Shown here: positions 1 through 10,530 of the stretch, in pieces
Position numbering within the stretch: the first letter of the stretch is position 1
Layout: every line of letters starts with the position of its first letter
Origin: Trileptium ribeirensis
Lineage: Eukaryota; Nematoda; Enoplea; Enoplida; Thoracostomopsidae
DNA length: 64,000 nucleotides
Direction of reading: 5' to 3'
Assembly: GCA_030248225.1 (NCBI GenBank)
Contig: JASANE010000115.1
Coordinates: forward strand, 21,852 to 85,851
Translations under genes and position numbers: made by a program
Notes under the pieces: model-generated
The model's input: the letters and a program-made list of their open reading frames with translations, nothing else
Databases searched by the model: none
Told to the model about the DNA's origin: nothing

Positions 1-290
1 AATAGAGGTCTGAAACTTGTAGTCCATGAATATGAGTGGGGTGCAAATTTAGTGCCCCGAATAATATTTTGGACTTTAAGTCGGTGGTCAAAGAACATGC
101 AGGTATGTTACGTTCATAACCGACAGTGTGAGCTAACATGGGAGAGGAGGGCAAAAAGAAGGGCCGAAACGTATAGTGAGAGACCTTAACAAAGCAAATT
201 AGAAGTGTGTTACATTCTTTTACAGAATGCCGTCGGCTAATTGTCTAATCCGACGAACTATAATTACCTCGATTACTTTGTTTTCTGCAG

Positions 291-429
291 AAAAGTCGTG
301 GAACTTGAGGAAGAACTGCGAGTTGTCGGAAATAATCTAAAGTCGCTCGAAGTTACTGAAGAAAAAGCACTTGAACGAGAAAATGTTTATGAAGTGCATT
401 TGCGAAACCTTACATTCCGCCTTAAAGAA
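291..429 (+). CDS. TPM: Tropomyosin exon, third from last
   Basis: It is bounded by a pyrimidine-rich acceptor ending ctgcag at 290 and a gtgagt donor at 430. The first base completes a codon begun in the preceding exon, which is outside the window. The 46 complete codons carry the heptad pattern and the VELEEEL..V..NLKSLE signature of tropomyosin. Confidence 0.9.
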
Positions 430-3400
430 GTGAGTGAGGGTAATCAAAGTCTTTCTAGTACGATGTAACTTAAATTGTATGGTATTTGTAAGTTATGTTC
501 ATAAAGCGTGTCAGCAATAGTTTCAGCAAAATTTTTAAAATGTGAGTTAACTTTGTGGCAGCTGAGCATATACTGACCCACTGCGTTCCTTTACGGAGCA
601 TTGCAACAATTATCATGGGACCAGAAGTACGGAAATAAAATGGCTTATGCAGCTGAGTTTATCAACATCCCTTTAATACTTTTCAAAGGGCTAGTAGCAT
701 TTGTCTACAGTATAAAGTGAAGTCGAAGTGAAATTAGTTGTTTTAGCACTACAACTGTAGCAAACAAGCACGAGGTCCCAGGGGGTGGCTGGTTCTTCGG
801 GGAAGGTAAAGGGCGTTCGGCTTCGCAGAGAGAACGTCAGCGAGTTGGAGGGAGCGTAAGTTTTCGAAATTTTACAGGGCTCAAAATTTTTCCTAATTTC
901 TGCCAATTTCTCCAATTTTTCCCAATTTTCCACCGATTCTTGCTAAAGTATTCCGCGGGCCTTGGGTGCGAGGGGTTGTAGGGCGCCCTGTTAAGGGCGT
1001 GGAACCGCTTTACAGCCGAGGGGTCCCGTGCCTTAGTGGTATAATCAACCCTCCCCATGAGCATGTATGACCTAATCACTATTTTGGTTAGATAAGTTGA
1101 AACAAAAGTGACCTAGTGACATGAAGTTGTCCTGCTCAATATATTTAAGATGTACATTTAAACCACCGGTGTAAACATGTTTAAAAGGAACCTTATAGGT
1201 GGTCTGGATAACAAAATGTTGCTGTATGCGTATTCTATGATCATAAACACTATTGTGATTTGGCCAAACCAATCGATCCGCCATCAACGTATACATATAA
1301 TTAGGGCAATCATTCTGTTGATCTTGGCCCAGGATATATTTCTAGTCCCTTGGTCCCTTGCCATGGAAAAGATAATAAGTGTAAAAAATTTCAGCCAGGG
1401 TCATTAATGTGTTGAAAATGTATCAGTGTAAATTAATTTACGCGGACAACGTATTTCTAACTGTTGTTCCAAAATATGATTTTTATAACCACTGTGCTCT
1501 GTCCTATACATTTTACGATAGAAATGATAGAAGAGTTATTAAAGCTGGTGTTTTTTCAGCTAATATCATAAACAGTTTGAAGATTTTAGCCAAAGGGGTG
1601 TTTTCATTGCGGAGAAAAGCAAGCTTTCGAATATTTTTGCTCACAAATATTAGTTTTCACTCCATGCTACTCGATCTACTAAGTTGATTATAAGAATTAA
1701 CTGTACTAGGTTTTTCTACTAAAATCATACATACTGCAAAAGTTTTACATAAATCAATTTTAGTGGCAAGTTGTAAATGACAATATTATTGCTGATTTCG
1801 CCCTAAAATGCGAGTTTTGAATAACTTACTTACTGTCTAGACAATAGTTTTTTCCGGTCCAGATGTTCCAATTACTATGACCATGAGTGCATTAGAGAAG
1901 AGTATGACACATCCCTGCACTCTAATGTTAGCCCATGTTTGAAGACGCTGGCTTTTCGGCCAGTTTTAGGGGTGTCGTCATGTATAAACCCCCAAGTTTT
2001 AGAGGGATGTAGCTCGAACCCTTCCAGTTTTGAGGAGGGCCGGTTTATAATCAGCTACCGGTACAACCGACCCCCAAAAAATGGGGGTCCGACCGACCCC
2101 CAAAAAATGGGGGTCCGACCGACCCCACCACCTTAAAAACTGGGGGCGTTCATGCTTACTCCTTTCTAACACTGGGGGTCTGTACATTAAAACATGAAGA
2201 CACCCTAAAACTCGTTCGGGGTAACGCCGAAAACGCCCGCGTCATCAAACACGTGCAAACAATAGAGTGCAGAGAATGTCATACTGTTCTCTAATGCACT
2301 CTTGCTATCACTAAACGCTGGTCAAATTTAGACCATTAAGCTATATATTGATAACAAAACAAAATGTCGACTGATTTGGTTCAAAGTCAAAGCAGTATTG
2401 TTTAGGTTGACTATTTAGATTTTAGGTTTTTGTTAACGTTCTTTTTTACATTCTTAATATATCTGAAATTTTTTTCAGGCCGAAACTCGCGCTGAATATG
2501 CTGAACGCAACGCTCATGTTCTACAGAAAACTGTTGATAAACTTGATGGTTTGTGTTTTTCAAAATTAATTTTGAAATATGTACAGCTGCATCGTTGACG
2601 TCAACGGAACGCTAGCTCAAATACATAACTAGGACAGCTGGGTTTTCCGGTCCGAACTTTACAAGCAAATCTTTGTCGGACAGGTCATACGTCCAACTGC
2701 TTTTCGTAGGTTGATGTTTATACTTCAGTGCCCCTTGTGACTTTTGATTAGTCAAAAAAGTAATTATGTCAATGAAAAGAATTACAGCCTACCATTCTCG
2801 TTCTCAAAAATGTATCAATATAAAGTTAGATGTACTTGGAGAGAAAAATTTAAACAATAACAAGTATAACGGCATTAGTTAGAAAATAGTCCATCGCGAC
2901 GATCTTTTTCAGTTTTGTCCGAATGAGGAAGATATTAAGGTACAACAAGTCGTTTTACCTGCTATTTTAGTCTTTGCTTCCTGGCCAAGCCGGTGACAGT
3001 TATAGATACAAACCTATGCACCTGTTTCTGAATTATAGTTTAATTTTGGATTAAACCGGAAGCTATACGTTTCAAATTTTTGCACAATCAATAAATTTCT
3101 GCTCAAAGATATAATTTTTCTAAGTCGCAATCATTTTCTACGTTTCAATTACGTGAAATGTCCGTGAAAAAATTCTTAAAACAAACGCCAAATATTAAAG
3201 GGATTATGTCAAACTTTTCCTGGTAGCGTGTCATGTCAATTTCTCCCAAGCTAGGGCGCTCGTATAAAGTTGGCCTGAAAGCTACGCGTCTAAGCCTAAC
3301 TTGGCCTTACAAATGAACATCGAATTTACGTCCTGCTGCACTCATGACTAACTTTTCGCAGAACTGTTATTGGAGGCTTGACATGATGCGGTTACAGACA

Positions 3401-4421
3401 TGTATCGTAAGCTTAGCATTATACAACACAAAAATACCAGATACGTTTGAGCTAATCAACACATGCAGATGCCAACTATTTCAAAAAAGCCAAATTTTAT
3501 CCAAGATAGCCAACAACACTTCACATGCATTGCTTATACGCATACATTTTATAATTCAAGTAATTCAAGTGGTTAATTTTTCGTATCGGACCTGGCGGGC
3601 CAAGACTGATTTAACCAACGCTCGGACCAGCTTGGCTAGATTGCACAGGGGTCGCCGGCCGAGCTGTGGCCCGATTCTTTGGCTTTACTGTGTAGACAGG
3701 AACGTGAATATTGCTCTTTGTGATAAATGAAACATCTAGACGAGACCATATGTTAATTTAATACTACATAATAACATTATATGCATACTGCATTAACGTT
3801 TCGAGCAGTAAGATTACTATTATATCAGGACGAGGGCAAATGTTTCATTAGATGACACACAGCTAAGCTGCCACAGGCTGCTTGTGGTACAAACGTTTTC
3901 TGGTAAATCGCTGGTCTAATTAGGCTTTCGGAGATTGTTTGGCTTCTGGCCCCAGATGATGCTTACCGTAGGTATTTTGATATAAATATTTAGACTGTAT
4001 ATATTATGCCACTCGTGCCTGTATTAAACCGTCTTCTTACTGTGTACTTTTGTTAAAACACTGCATTTTTAGTAAATATTAACTCATACACTTCTATGAT
4101 AAAGCTTATTTTTAACGGTTCTGTGGAGAGTCAAAGTCTGGCGCTTTGCAATGCTACTTTTCACACATTTGCAGAATGGTGTTTGATATTTTAAAAATTT
4201 ACCTCGCTAAGGCGAAATTTTTCAATGAATGTCTGCGGAAAATTGAGCGAATTAACACTCATCGCGCAGTCACACTGCGATTATCATTGTATCTATGTTT
4301 TGTGTAAACATCTGTCTAACACCCTGTTCTTGTTTCAGATGAGCTACAAGTGGAAAAAGAACGATACAAAAATATTTCCGAAGAGTTGGAACAAACATAT
4401 CAAGAACTATCTGGATATTGA
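291..4421 (+). CDS. TPM: Tropomyosin, 3' half (three terminal exons, joined 291-429, 2479-2548, 4339-4421)
   Basis: Tropomyosin is a coiled-coil dimer that lies along actin filaments and gates myosin binding in muscle and cytoskeleton. The three exons encode the last ~98 residues of the usual ~284. The first holds [20 protein letters not shown], the second [17 protein letters not shown], and the last ends in QELSGY and a TGA. These match tropomyosin closely in order, spacing and heptad pattern. The middle exon is 70 nt and splits an Asp codon after its first base, and the third exon completes it, as in other animal tropomyosins. Donors are gtgagt (430) and gtttgt (2549); acceptors are ctgcag and ttcag. 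Upstream exons lie outside the window. All three exons are intact and in frame. The C-terminal residues look flatworm-like from memory, but this was not searched. Confidence 0.93.
770..1060 (-). repeat. Dispersed GC-rich repeat in tropomyosin intron
   Basis: A GC-rich block inside an AT-rich intron. Read on the minus strand, its part around 930-1020 shares a recognisable block (GCGGAA..TTTAGCAA.AAT) with plus-strand sequence at about 58850-58915, so the two are probably copies of one dispersed repeat. No coding potential, tRNA-like promoter or terminal repeats were recognised. Confidence 0.35.
1885..2301. mobile_element. MITE with ~130-bp terminal inverted repeats in tropomyosin intron
   Basis: The left end starts GAGTGCATTAGAGAA at 1885 and the right end is its inverse at 2301. 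The inverted similarity continues inward through AGTATGACA, CTGCACTCTA, GTTTTAGGG and GTGTC.TCATGT, so each arm is about 130 bp. The 417-bp length, intronic site and lack of an ORF fit a non-autonomous DNA transposon. Superfamily and target duplication are unresolved. Confidence 0.8.
2069..2115. repeat. Tandem perfect hairpins in MITE centre
   Basis: Two copies, 26 bp apart, of a palindrome with stem GACCCCCA / TGGGGGTC around a short A run (2069-2089 and 2095-2115). A third partial copy follows. They lie in the loop of the surrounding inverted-repeat element. Confidence 0.8.
2479..2548 (+). CDS. TPM: Tropomyosin penultimate exon (70 nt)
   Basis: Acceptor tttttttcag ends at 2478 and the donor GT is at 2549. 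It encodes 23 codons beginning [10 protein letters not shown] plus the first base of a split Asp codon. The length of 70 nt equals the corresponding exon in many animals. Confidence 0.9.
4339..4421 (+). CDS. TPM: Tropomyosin last coding exon
   Basis: Acceptor tgtttcag ends at 4338. The exon completes the split Asp codon, then encodes a conserved [18 protein letters not shown] end finishing QELSGY and TGA at 4419-4421. An apparent ATG ORF starting here in another frame is not the gene. Confidence 0.9.
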
Positions 4422-4603
4422 AAACCTAAAAATACAGGAAAAAGTTTATGTACGCTTTGTTTGTGAACTAAACAGGCGCATTTCCAAGTTTGTTTCGTAG
4501 TTTTTTTAAAGCTAAATTGAGGTACTGTTCCAAAGATACAAAATTATAATTTCATATGTCATTTTAGCAACTGTTTTTTATAATATACGTTTGAAGTATA
4601 TGT

Positions 4604-4609
4604 AATAAA
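4604..4609 (+). terminator. TPM: Polyadenylation signal AATAAA of tropomyosin
   Basis: A canonical AATAAA about 180 bases after the tropomyosin stop codon, in an AT-rich 3' UTR with a downstream GT-rich run (gtacttgtttgg). Confidence 0.6.
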
Positions 4610-4621
4610 ATGTACTTGTTT

Positions 4622-5867
4622 GGAATATTCCATCAGAATAATGTACCTTATTGCAAATTAGAAGGAGGTTTTGTGCATGAAAAGGATAGCTAAACGCTTG
4701 AATAACTTCTAATTTATCATTTAAAGCCGAAGTGATTTACGTGCCATGCGATGCTTTATTAATCCAGGTCGACGCCGCGAATTTACTCAGTACCAAGGAA
4801 CGCCGTAAAGTGAGCCATAACAACGTACGGGAAAACATAAAACTACATATTCAAATAACATAACACGTTACAATTGTTAATTGGCAGCGCTGGTCGTGAA
4901 AGGATTCAGAGTTATTCAACGAGTGTAAGTATCTGGAACTCAACCAGAACCAAATATACTTATCTACGCGCACTTAGACACCTGACGTTACTTTAGTGTT
5001 CCTTAGTTTGCAGAAAACATATCCGGCTATGACAATTAGTTCGCCATGAACATAGCAGAAGTAAGTTTGCGTTACTACTTGGAACACGACTTAGACCTAA
5101 GTTTGTAACCTGTAACATCAGCAGTAAGTTGCAGACGGACAGAGGAAGATCAGCATGTTTTGCACTTACAAAGTTCGTATTGTTATATAAGTACGTGTTA
5201 ACATTCTCGGGAAGACTGAAGATTGTTAGCTTACAGGTCCACATTTATTAGATTCCAAACTTTAAATCCTAACTCAGGGTCAGAACCAGATCTGCATGCA
5301 TTTATGTTTAATTCCTACAATAATCATAATGTAGGTCCCGCAGACCCATGATATACAAGCGTATTAACGGCCGAGTAGTACTTAATAAATTTAAACTTAA
5401 ACTTCCAAGCATAACATTTATTTAATGTTAGATTGAATTTATCTGACAAAACTTAAGTAATTGCTTGTTTGCTTAATTCGACACTACATGTTACCACGTG
5501 GTGTGAGTGTACACATTTTATGTGAACGCTATATTATTTACCAACATGCTGAGTAAAATTTGCCACCTTTTATGTGATCTCCTATCTTATCTATTTCGTT
5601 TCATTTTCTGTTTTTGACTTTGCTACGGGCTTATAATACCCATCTGCTGTTTAGAAATTGTGCACCTGCATTTCATACAAAAAATTTTCCGGTCCGTTCG
5701 CCGGTCCGGATTGCCTCTGTTCAGATTGACTCTGTGGCGCTACACGGCGTTCGAGGTAGGCGGCTTAAAGATACGACCGTAGTTGACCAGCAATTAATCT
5801 TTTTCCCAACCACGCGACCAAAAACGCAGGCCTATAAACACTGTTATGATACTCGTTATCCTGCAAA
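4622..5867. other. Intergenic, nothing recognised
   Basis: AT-rich sequence between the tropomyosin polyadenylation signal and the first LTR-related sequence. Short open frames are interrupted and show no family signature. No RNA gene or clear repeat was recognised. Confidence 0.5.
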
Positions 5868-6001
5868 ATGTATCGCGTGGTGCGTGTCAGGACAAGCCAG
5901 GGCATTGCGCAGAATTTTCACAATTCAGGACTCTCACACAATTCTGGCAGACATTTTTGTGGAGACTTTACCTTCGAAAAACCGCTCCTCGCACGTAGAA
6001 G
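5868..6001 (+). CDS. Possible first coding exon of an unknown gene
   Basis: An ATG opens a 44-codon frame beginning MYRVVRVRTSQG that runs into a strong splice-donor-like GTAAGT at 6002. No downstream exon was found, because the following sequence is LTR and Polinton DNA. A second overlapping frame is open too, so chance is a real alternative. I recognise no family. Confidence 0.2.
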
Positions 6002-6144
6002 TAAGTTTTTGTTTGCTATATATATTAATAATTTTGTATTGTTCAAGTGAATGGAACCTAAGGGGTGAAGGAAAACCGACAAAACGCGCGAGGTACACCA
6101 TTTTAATAAGGGGTAATATAATTTCACCGATTTTAGACTTTTCC

Positions 6145-6395
6145 TGAAATTAGGATAAGCTAGGGTTACTGCATCATCATTAGGGCTTACCAGATCTTTA
6201 AAGTAGTGCCATTAGCATCACCAACCTTTCCCCGTAAGTACTTAGGCGCCTACATTTAGGTGCTTAAACGCTCATTTTTCTAAGCCTGAAGGAACAACCA
6301 AAATAACCAAAAGTTGCCGATTTTTGGGACTGCACACCTCCACGCGGTCTTGACTACACATTTTACCGAAAACCGGGGCCACCCACCAACACAGA
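6145..6395 (+). mobile_element. Old giant-family LTR (LTR-2), left fragment
   Basis: This stretch aligns collinearly but with many differences to 8170-8380 of the giant retroelement LTR. Shared landmarks are CCGTAAGTACTTAGG, a lower-case run ending in gcttaaacgc / gcgtttaaac, and aaccaaaa..t.ccgattttt. Similarity stops exactly where the Polinton inverted repeat begins and resumes at 48201. The LTR's start further left could not be placed. Confidence 0.7.
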
Positions 6396-6460
6396 AGTAG
6401 ATAGAAAATATGGGTTTTGCCCCCCCACACAAGTGGGGGTGAGTGGGGTGGACATATGGT
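6396..6460 (+). repeat. Polinton left terminal inverted repeat
   Basis: About 65 bp match, inverted, to 48136-48200, including the AGTAGATAG tip, tttgccc, a C-run/G-run palindrome and a ggtggacatatgg end. Similarity fades after that. Confidence 0.8.
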
Positions 6461-6639
6461 CTTCAAAAATTATCTCTCTGAATACCACTGACATGGACAT
6501 TGCAACCTAACTTGATTAATGATCACGGTGTCCCCACACAAGTGTGGTGACACAAGCAGCAATGGGGTGAAGCAGAAATTAAGCTGATCAAGAAAAATTT
6601 TTCTGACTGAACAATTCATGTAAGAAATTGTCTTGTGTG

Positions 6640-6840
6640 GGGTTATATAATATATATGTGGGATTCTTTGTGGGCTATAAAATATATATGTGAGGTAGTT
6701 TGTGGGGATATATAATATATATGTGGGGTATATAATATATATGTGGTGGTATATAATATATATGACGGGTATTTGTGTGGAGGTATATAATATATATATG
6801 TGGGGTATATAATATATATATGTAGGGTTTTTGTGTGGGG
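6640..6840. repeat. AT-rich minisatellite
   Basis: Imperfect tandem copies of a tatataatatatatgtgggg-type unit, varying between about 20 and 45 bp. It is near the left end of the Polinton. The open frame on the minus strand is a by-product of the repeat. Confidence 0.85.
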
Positions 6841-6931
6841 TGACATATGGTGAACAGATGATTCCAACTTACATAAGAACTAACTTCACCGCGTTTAAAT
6901 CAGTAGCATCGTTTCCATCAGTTTCTTTCAA

Positions 6932-7264
6932 ATGGCTGCACAATCGTTGGATTTATATATTGATACGGATATAGTTACCGAAATGGATCTTGCGTCACCA
7001 ATATTTTCACCAACACTGTTCCGGGACAACGGCGAGGATCAGCTGGACGCGTCTTTGAAGCAAATGGATAAGACGCGTCAATTTGTGGATCGCGTGTAAG
7101 ACCAAATGGACGACTGCAACAATTTCAACGAGGATCGTTTCTAGAGCGTATTGACGACCATCTTATCGCTCGATATACAGAAAGTACAAAAACTCGTTAG
7201 ATTCAACGATAGGTCGCAGATTGGTGACAACGCAGTCAAGATAATTCAGAAGTTGAAGCGATAA
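6932..7264 (+). pseudogene. Small Polinton ORF, broken by two stops
   Basis: An ATG at 6932 starts a reading frame of about 110 codons that encodes an acidic, likely helical protein beginning MAAQSLDLYIDTD. It is interrupted by an in-frame TAA at 7097-7099 and a TAG near 7142, then ends in TAA at 7262-7264. The same frame being open on both sides of each stop supports a decayed real gene. It sits beside the left Polinton end and runs inward. I do not recognise the family. Confidence 0.45.
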
Positions 7265-7319
7265 TACTAATGCGGCGTTCACGTTATAATGTCCCCAACG
7301 TTTGGAACCTATGTACACC
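7251..7319 (+). repeat. Segment matching 34234-34307 in inverse orientation
   Basis: Twenty-seven bases from the ATG at 7270 are identical to the minus strand starting at 34286, and GTTGAAGC upstream and GTTTGGAAC downstream also match. Both copies encode an MRRSRYNVP start. The two lie in the two halves of the split Polinton. Confidence 0.75.
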
Positions 7320-8505
7320 ACACAGTGTCAGATACACTGTTGACAACAGGGTGTCTTAGACACCCCATGGTTTTAATAAATTTTTTCAACGGTAGCTAGT
7401 TACGCGTATTACCATTTTGTCGATAGTGTCAGGCACACCGTGTCTTCTGGCAGTTTTACTGACAGTGTTCAGAATTATTTGAGCAGTGTTCATATGGGCT
7501 TGATACAAATATCGAGAACTTAGAAAAAACTACACAGGACAGTTGATTAATAAACCGCATTAGCTACAGACGGTGTCCGTTATAGTTAATTGGCGTTATA
7601 GTTAATTGGTAGCTAAGGGTGCGTACGACACTGTCAAGATAAAATGTAGTATCTAGTGGTGTGTCGTGTAACAGCCCGAGATTTTTAGGGATTTCTAATA
7701 AGGCCAAAAGTAGGGAAACATTAAAAGTAAGGACAAAACAAGGAGTAAATCTAACGGGACGGGCGATCGGATACCGGTTTAGCGTGATTCCGGTATTATA
7801 TGGTGTGTGCATTCATTGTTGTTATAAAATAAAACTCATATCTTGCTTGTTGTATCATCACGCTCCACCTGCCTGGCATGCGCGGGCATGATTATTGTCG
7901 CATGAGATATAACAAAATAGGAACCCAAATTGCAGGTGTCCGGTCGACCCGAGGTGGATTCAATGATAATATGTACATTTGTAAAAATTTTTGGATGTGT
8001 GTATAAAGAAATGTCACTTTATTTTATTCTACTTTATATGGTAAAAGAGGGTGGTAAAATGTGAAAGGAAAGCGATCAAACCTATCAAAAAGTCATTTTT
8101 CCAGGGCCTACTTAAGAACGAAATTTTTATATCTTCTGACACTTCAGGCCATGTAGGCTTATACCGTTACCAAGAGGGCTCCCTAAGGCTTCAAAATTTT
8201 GTGTTCGGGCCAACTTGGTCCTCACCGGTAAGTACTTAGGGACCCCTAAGTAGGCGTTTAAACACCCTATTTTCAAGGCCTCCTATCTCCACAGAAATAA
8301 CCAAAACTCCCCAATTTTTCGATCTCTACATCTCCACGGGGTCTTACCCTAACAGTTCCACTGAAAACTGGGACCACCTAACTTAACTGGTCCGAGCAGG
8401 ACCCTAATAACTCTCCCGGGACAACAAAATTTCCTGTTTTCACCGTACGAAACCGCCTCTAACAGGCCACCTATGGGAGCTATATTAAATTTAATATTTC
8501 TATAA

Positions 8506-8554
8506 GTAGGCGACCAGCCAGGTCGTGAACCTGGTCCCGCCTCCGGCCGCTTAC
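8506..8554 (+). promoter_or_regulatory. Conserved 49-nt hairpin, copy 1
   Basis: Outer arms GTAGGCGACC and GGCCGCTTAC pair almost fully, and an inner CCAGGT / ACCTGG stem forms inside. Collinear copies of exactly the same length occur in three other LTR-family copies. An AATAAA begins 26 bases downstream. Function is unknown. Confidence 0.65.
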
Positions 8555-8943
8555 TATTCTCGGTTCACCTGCAACACCAAATAAACTCCAGAACAACATA
8601 ATAAGTTGGAGCCCTCTAAGCGCCGATATATTTTCCTGTTGATAAGACCTCGCGCCGACCAGGGCGAGGTTTAGTTGTTATTTGCTTTTAGCCACAACAA
8701 GCTCTGCTCGTGAGCATCGATCATTTTCGACCGGCGGGGCTTTATGATATAGCAGCCGTATTTGTGTTATTTCTAAGTTTGTTGTTGCGCTGTTTTCTTT
8801 TATGCTTGAGTTGCCATTGCCGTGTATATGCCATTGCTATGTACATATAAGCCGGTTAGAATTTTTGAAAATTTGAAATTTTCAGATGTTGGAGATCAGC
8901 CAGGGTACTGAGGAACAGCAGACAAAAAGGGGGTAGCTGAGAG

Positions 8944-8950
8944 TATAAAA
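8944..8950 (+). promoter_or_regulatory. TATA box of 5' LTR promoter
   Basis: TATAAAA followed by a GC-rich cgacgcagcgtcgggaccag stretch. The box and context are kept at 31871 in the 3' LTR and, as GAGTATAAAGG, at 48707 in the diverged old LTR, which supports a real core promoter. Transcription would start near 8975. Confidence 0.7.
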
Positions 8951-9613
8951 GGAAAGGGCTCGACGCAGCGTCGGGACCAGTCGGAAAATGCCGCTATAAA
9001 GGCGGCGGTTTTCTTCTGCAGGCGGTTGTCGCATTTTGTTTTGCTGTTTTCAAAATTTTGGGTTTTCGTTTTCGGTTTTCTTTTATTTGCTCAGGGGTGA
9101 CTCCTACTGTGTAGAAACAGGACGTAGTTCCCCCTGGTGATCTTTCTGACTTTGAAATCGACTAGGAGTGGTCGCCCTTGCTGGTGCTGGTTCGTCCGAA
9201 GGATGCTCCGCGCACCCGCAAGTGCGACCCCAACGCTGTTGAGAAAGGGCACGCAAAAAATATCTACGAAATTCAAATTCTCGACTGGTTCCCCGCTCGC
9301 CGGGTCATAATTTTTGGTTTTAGACCCGGGGGCGAATTCGATATGTAGTGATGTGAACGGGGTTAATGGGATAAGGAATACATACGAGAAGACGGAAGGA
9401 CATAGGGACACGGGAGGGGTAAGGTGTTGAAGCAGGACGTGTAAAATAAAAGATTAATAGCGTGTTGACCTGGAGGAAACCGCTGAGACAGCGGATAGTT
9501 GAGTACGTGAGCATCCGTGCTAGGCTAACCTGTCAAAATTACGAGCATTTGATCCCTGAGCGTTTCAGCTAATCGACCCCGGTTAAGTCTTCTAAACAAC
9601 ACAGTCTTCCAGG

Positions 9614-9627
9614 CCGTTTAGACACGG
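9614..9627 (+). promoter_or_regulatory. Short LTR hairpin, copy a
   Basis: CCGT and ACGG arms around a TTAGAC loop, downstream of the TATA box and so within the predicted transcript. The same motif recurs at 10036 and 10516. Confidence 0.55.
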
Positions 9628-10035
9628 TAGAAAACTTTCATAATTTACAGCAAATAGTTCAGGATCCCGCCACAAATTGGCGTTATACAACATTTCTAAA
9701 TTTTCAGACGACCTCCAAAAGACCATGGAGCTTCTGTTGACTCGTGCTCCACCCGCGCTCGCTTTCAAAGTAGCAGTTTGAATTGAGACTAAGTCATAGG
9801 AAAATTTATGAGAACAACTCCAGGTCACACGCCTTAAAGACCCACTTGTTGGGCAATCAGGAATCCTCCAACCCCCGGACGGACGCAGTCATTTGCACTC
9901 GGGAAACATTTCAAAGAAAATTAAAAATGGAACCCCTGACGCTAGCCCCAGAAATTCGAGCTTCTACTCTGAGATCAGTGCTTCTCCGATGAAAATTCAA
10001 TCAGCTAGCCCCTAAAATTCCAGACGGGTCTCAGG

Positions 10036-10049
10036 CCGTTTAGACACGG
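10036..10049 (+). promoter_or_regulatory. Short LTR hairpin, copy b
   Basis: Identical core to the copy at 9614, 422 bases further on, preceded by tctcagg. Confidence 0.55.
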
Positions 10050-10514
10050 TAGAGCACTCCGTCACGCAATTTTAGTAATGGAATAACTCTCGATGGGTCG
10101 ATGCGGCTGCTCCATAGGGAGCGACGTATCAGCACCTTTCGTGTGTTATTTCCTCCCATTTTCCACGATTTTTGGCAAATCCACCATTCTAATTCTACAG
10201 GGGTGTCCGAAGTGTTTTCAAGCTTAAATCACAACTGGTTTCTTTTGGTTCTCAAACTAAGCAATTCGTTGAGGGCGCGGCAGCACGCGCCCTATTCACG
10301 CTTGCAAATGACTGCGGACTTCCACTAAATTCCAAGGAGTAAAGTACCAAACTAAGGAATGAGACGGAGTCAGCTGCAACGTATAGTCGAGTCAAATTTT
10401 TAGGAAATTCGTGTGCTCGCACCCGTTAGTGGAGCGACAACCCTGAGAAAGACCCCAAAGCAAGTGTTTTCCCCAACTTTCCAGGAAGGAAAACTTATAG
10501 GCGCGGACCCATAA

Positions 10515-10530
10515 ACCGTTTAGACACGGT
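10515..10530 (+). promoter_or_regulatory. Short LTR hairpin, copy c
   Basis: ACCGT / ACGGT arms around TTAGAC. It is retained in the 3' LTR at 32313-32328, where copies a and b are deleted. Confidence 0.55.

Noticed and set aside
4339..4500. ATG-start frame reading [11 protein letters not shown]
   Set aside because: The tropomyosin register, supported by splice phase and homology, is different.
5614..6147. 177-codon plus-strand frame
   Set aside because: Crosses into LTR-2 sequence, has no domain, and a different register has the donor-linked candidate exon.
6643..6867. Minus-strand open frame of Ile/Tyr/His repeats
   Set aside because: Translation of an AT-rich tandem repeat.
8580..8585. 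AATAAA as the retroelement polyadenylation signal
   Set aside because: It lies ~360 bases before the TATA box, so cleavage there would leave no repeated R region; recorded only as a neighbour of the hairpin.
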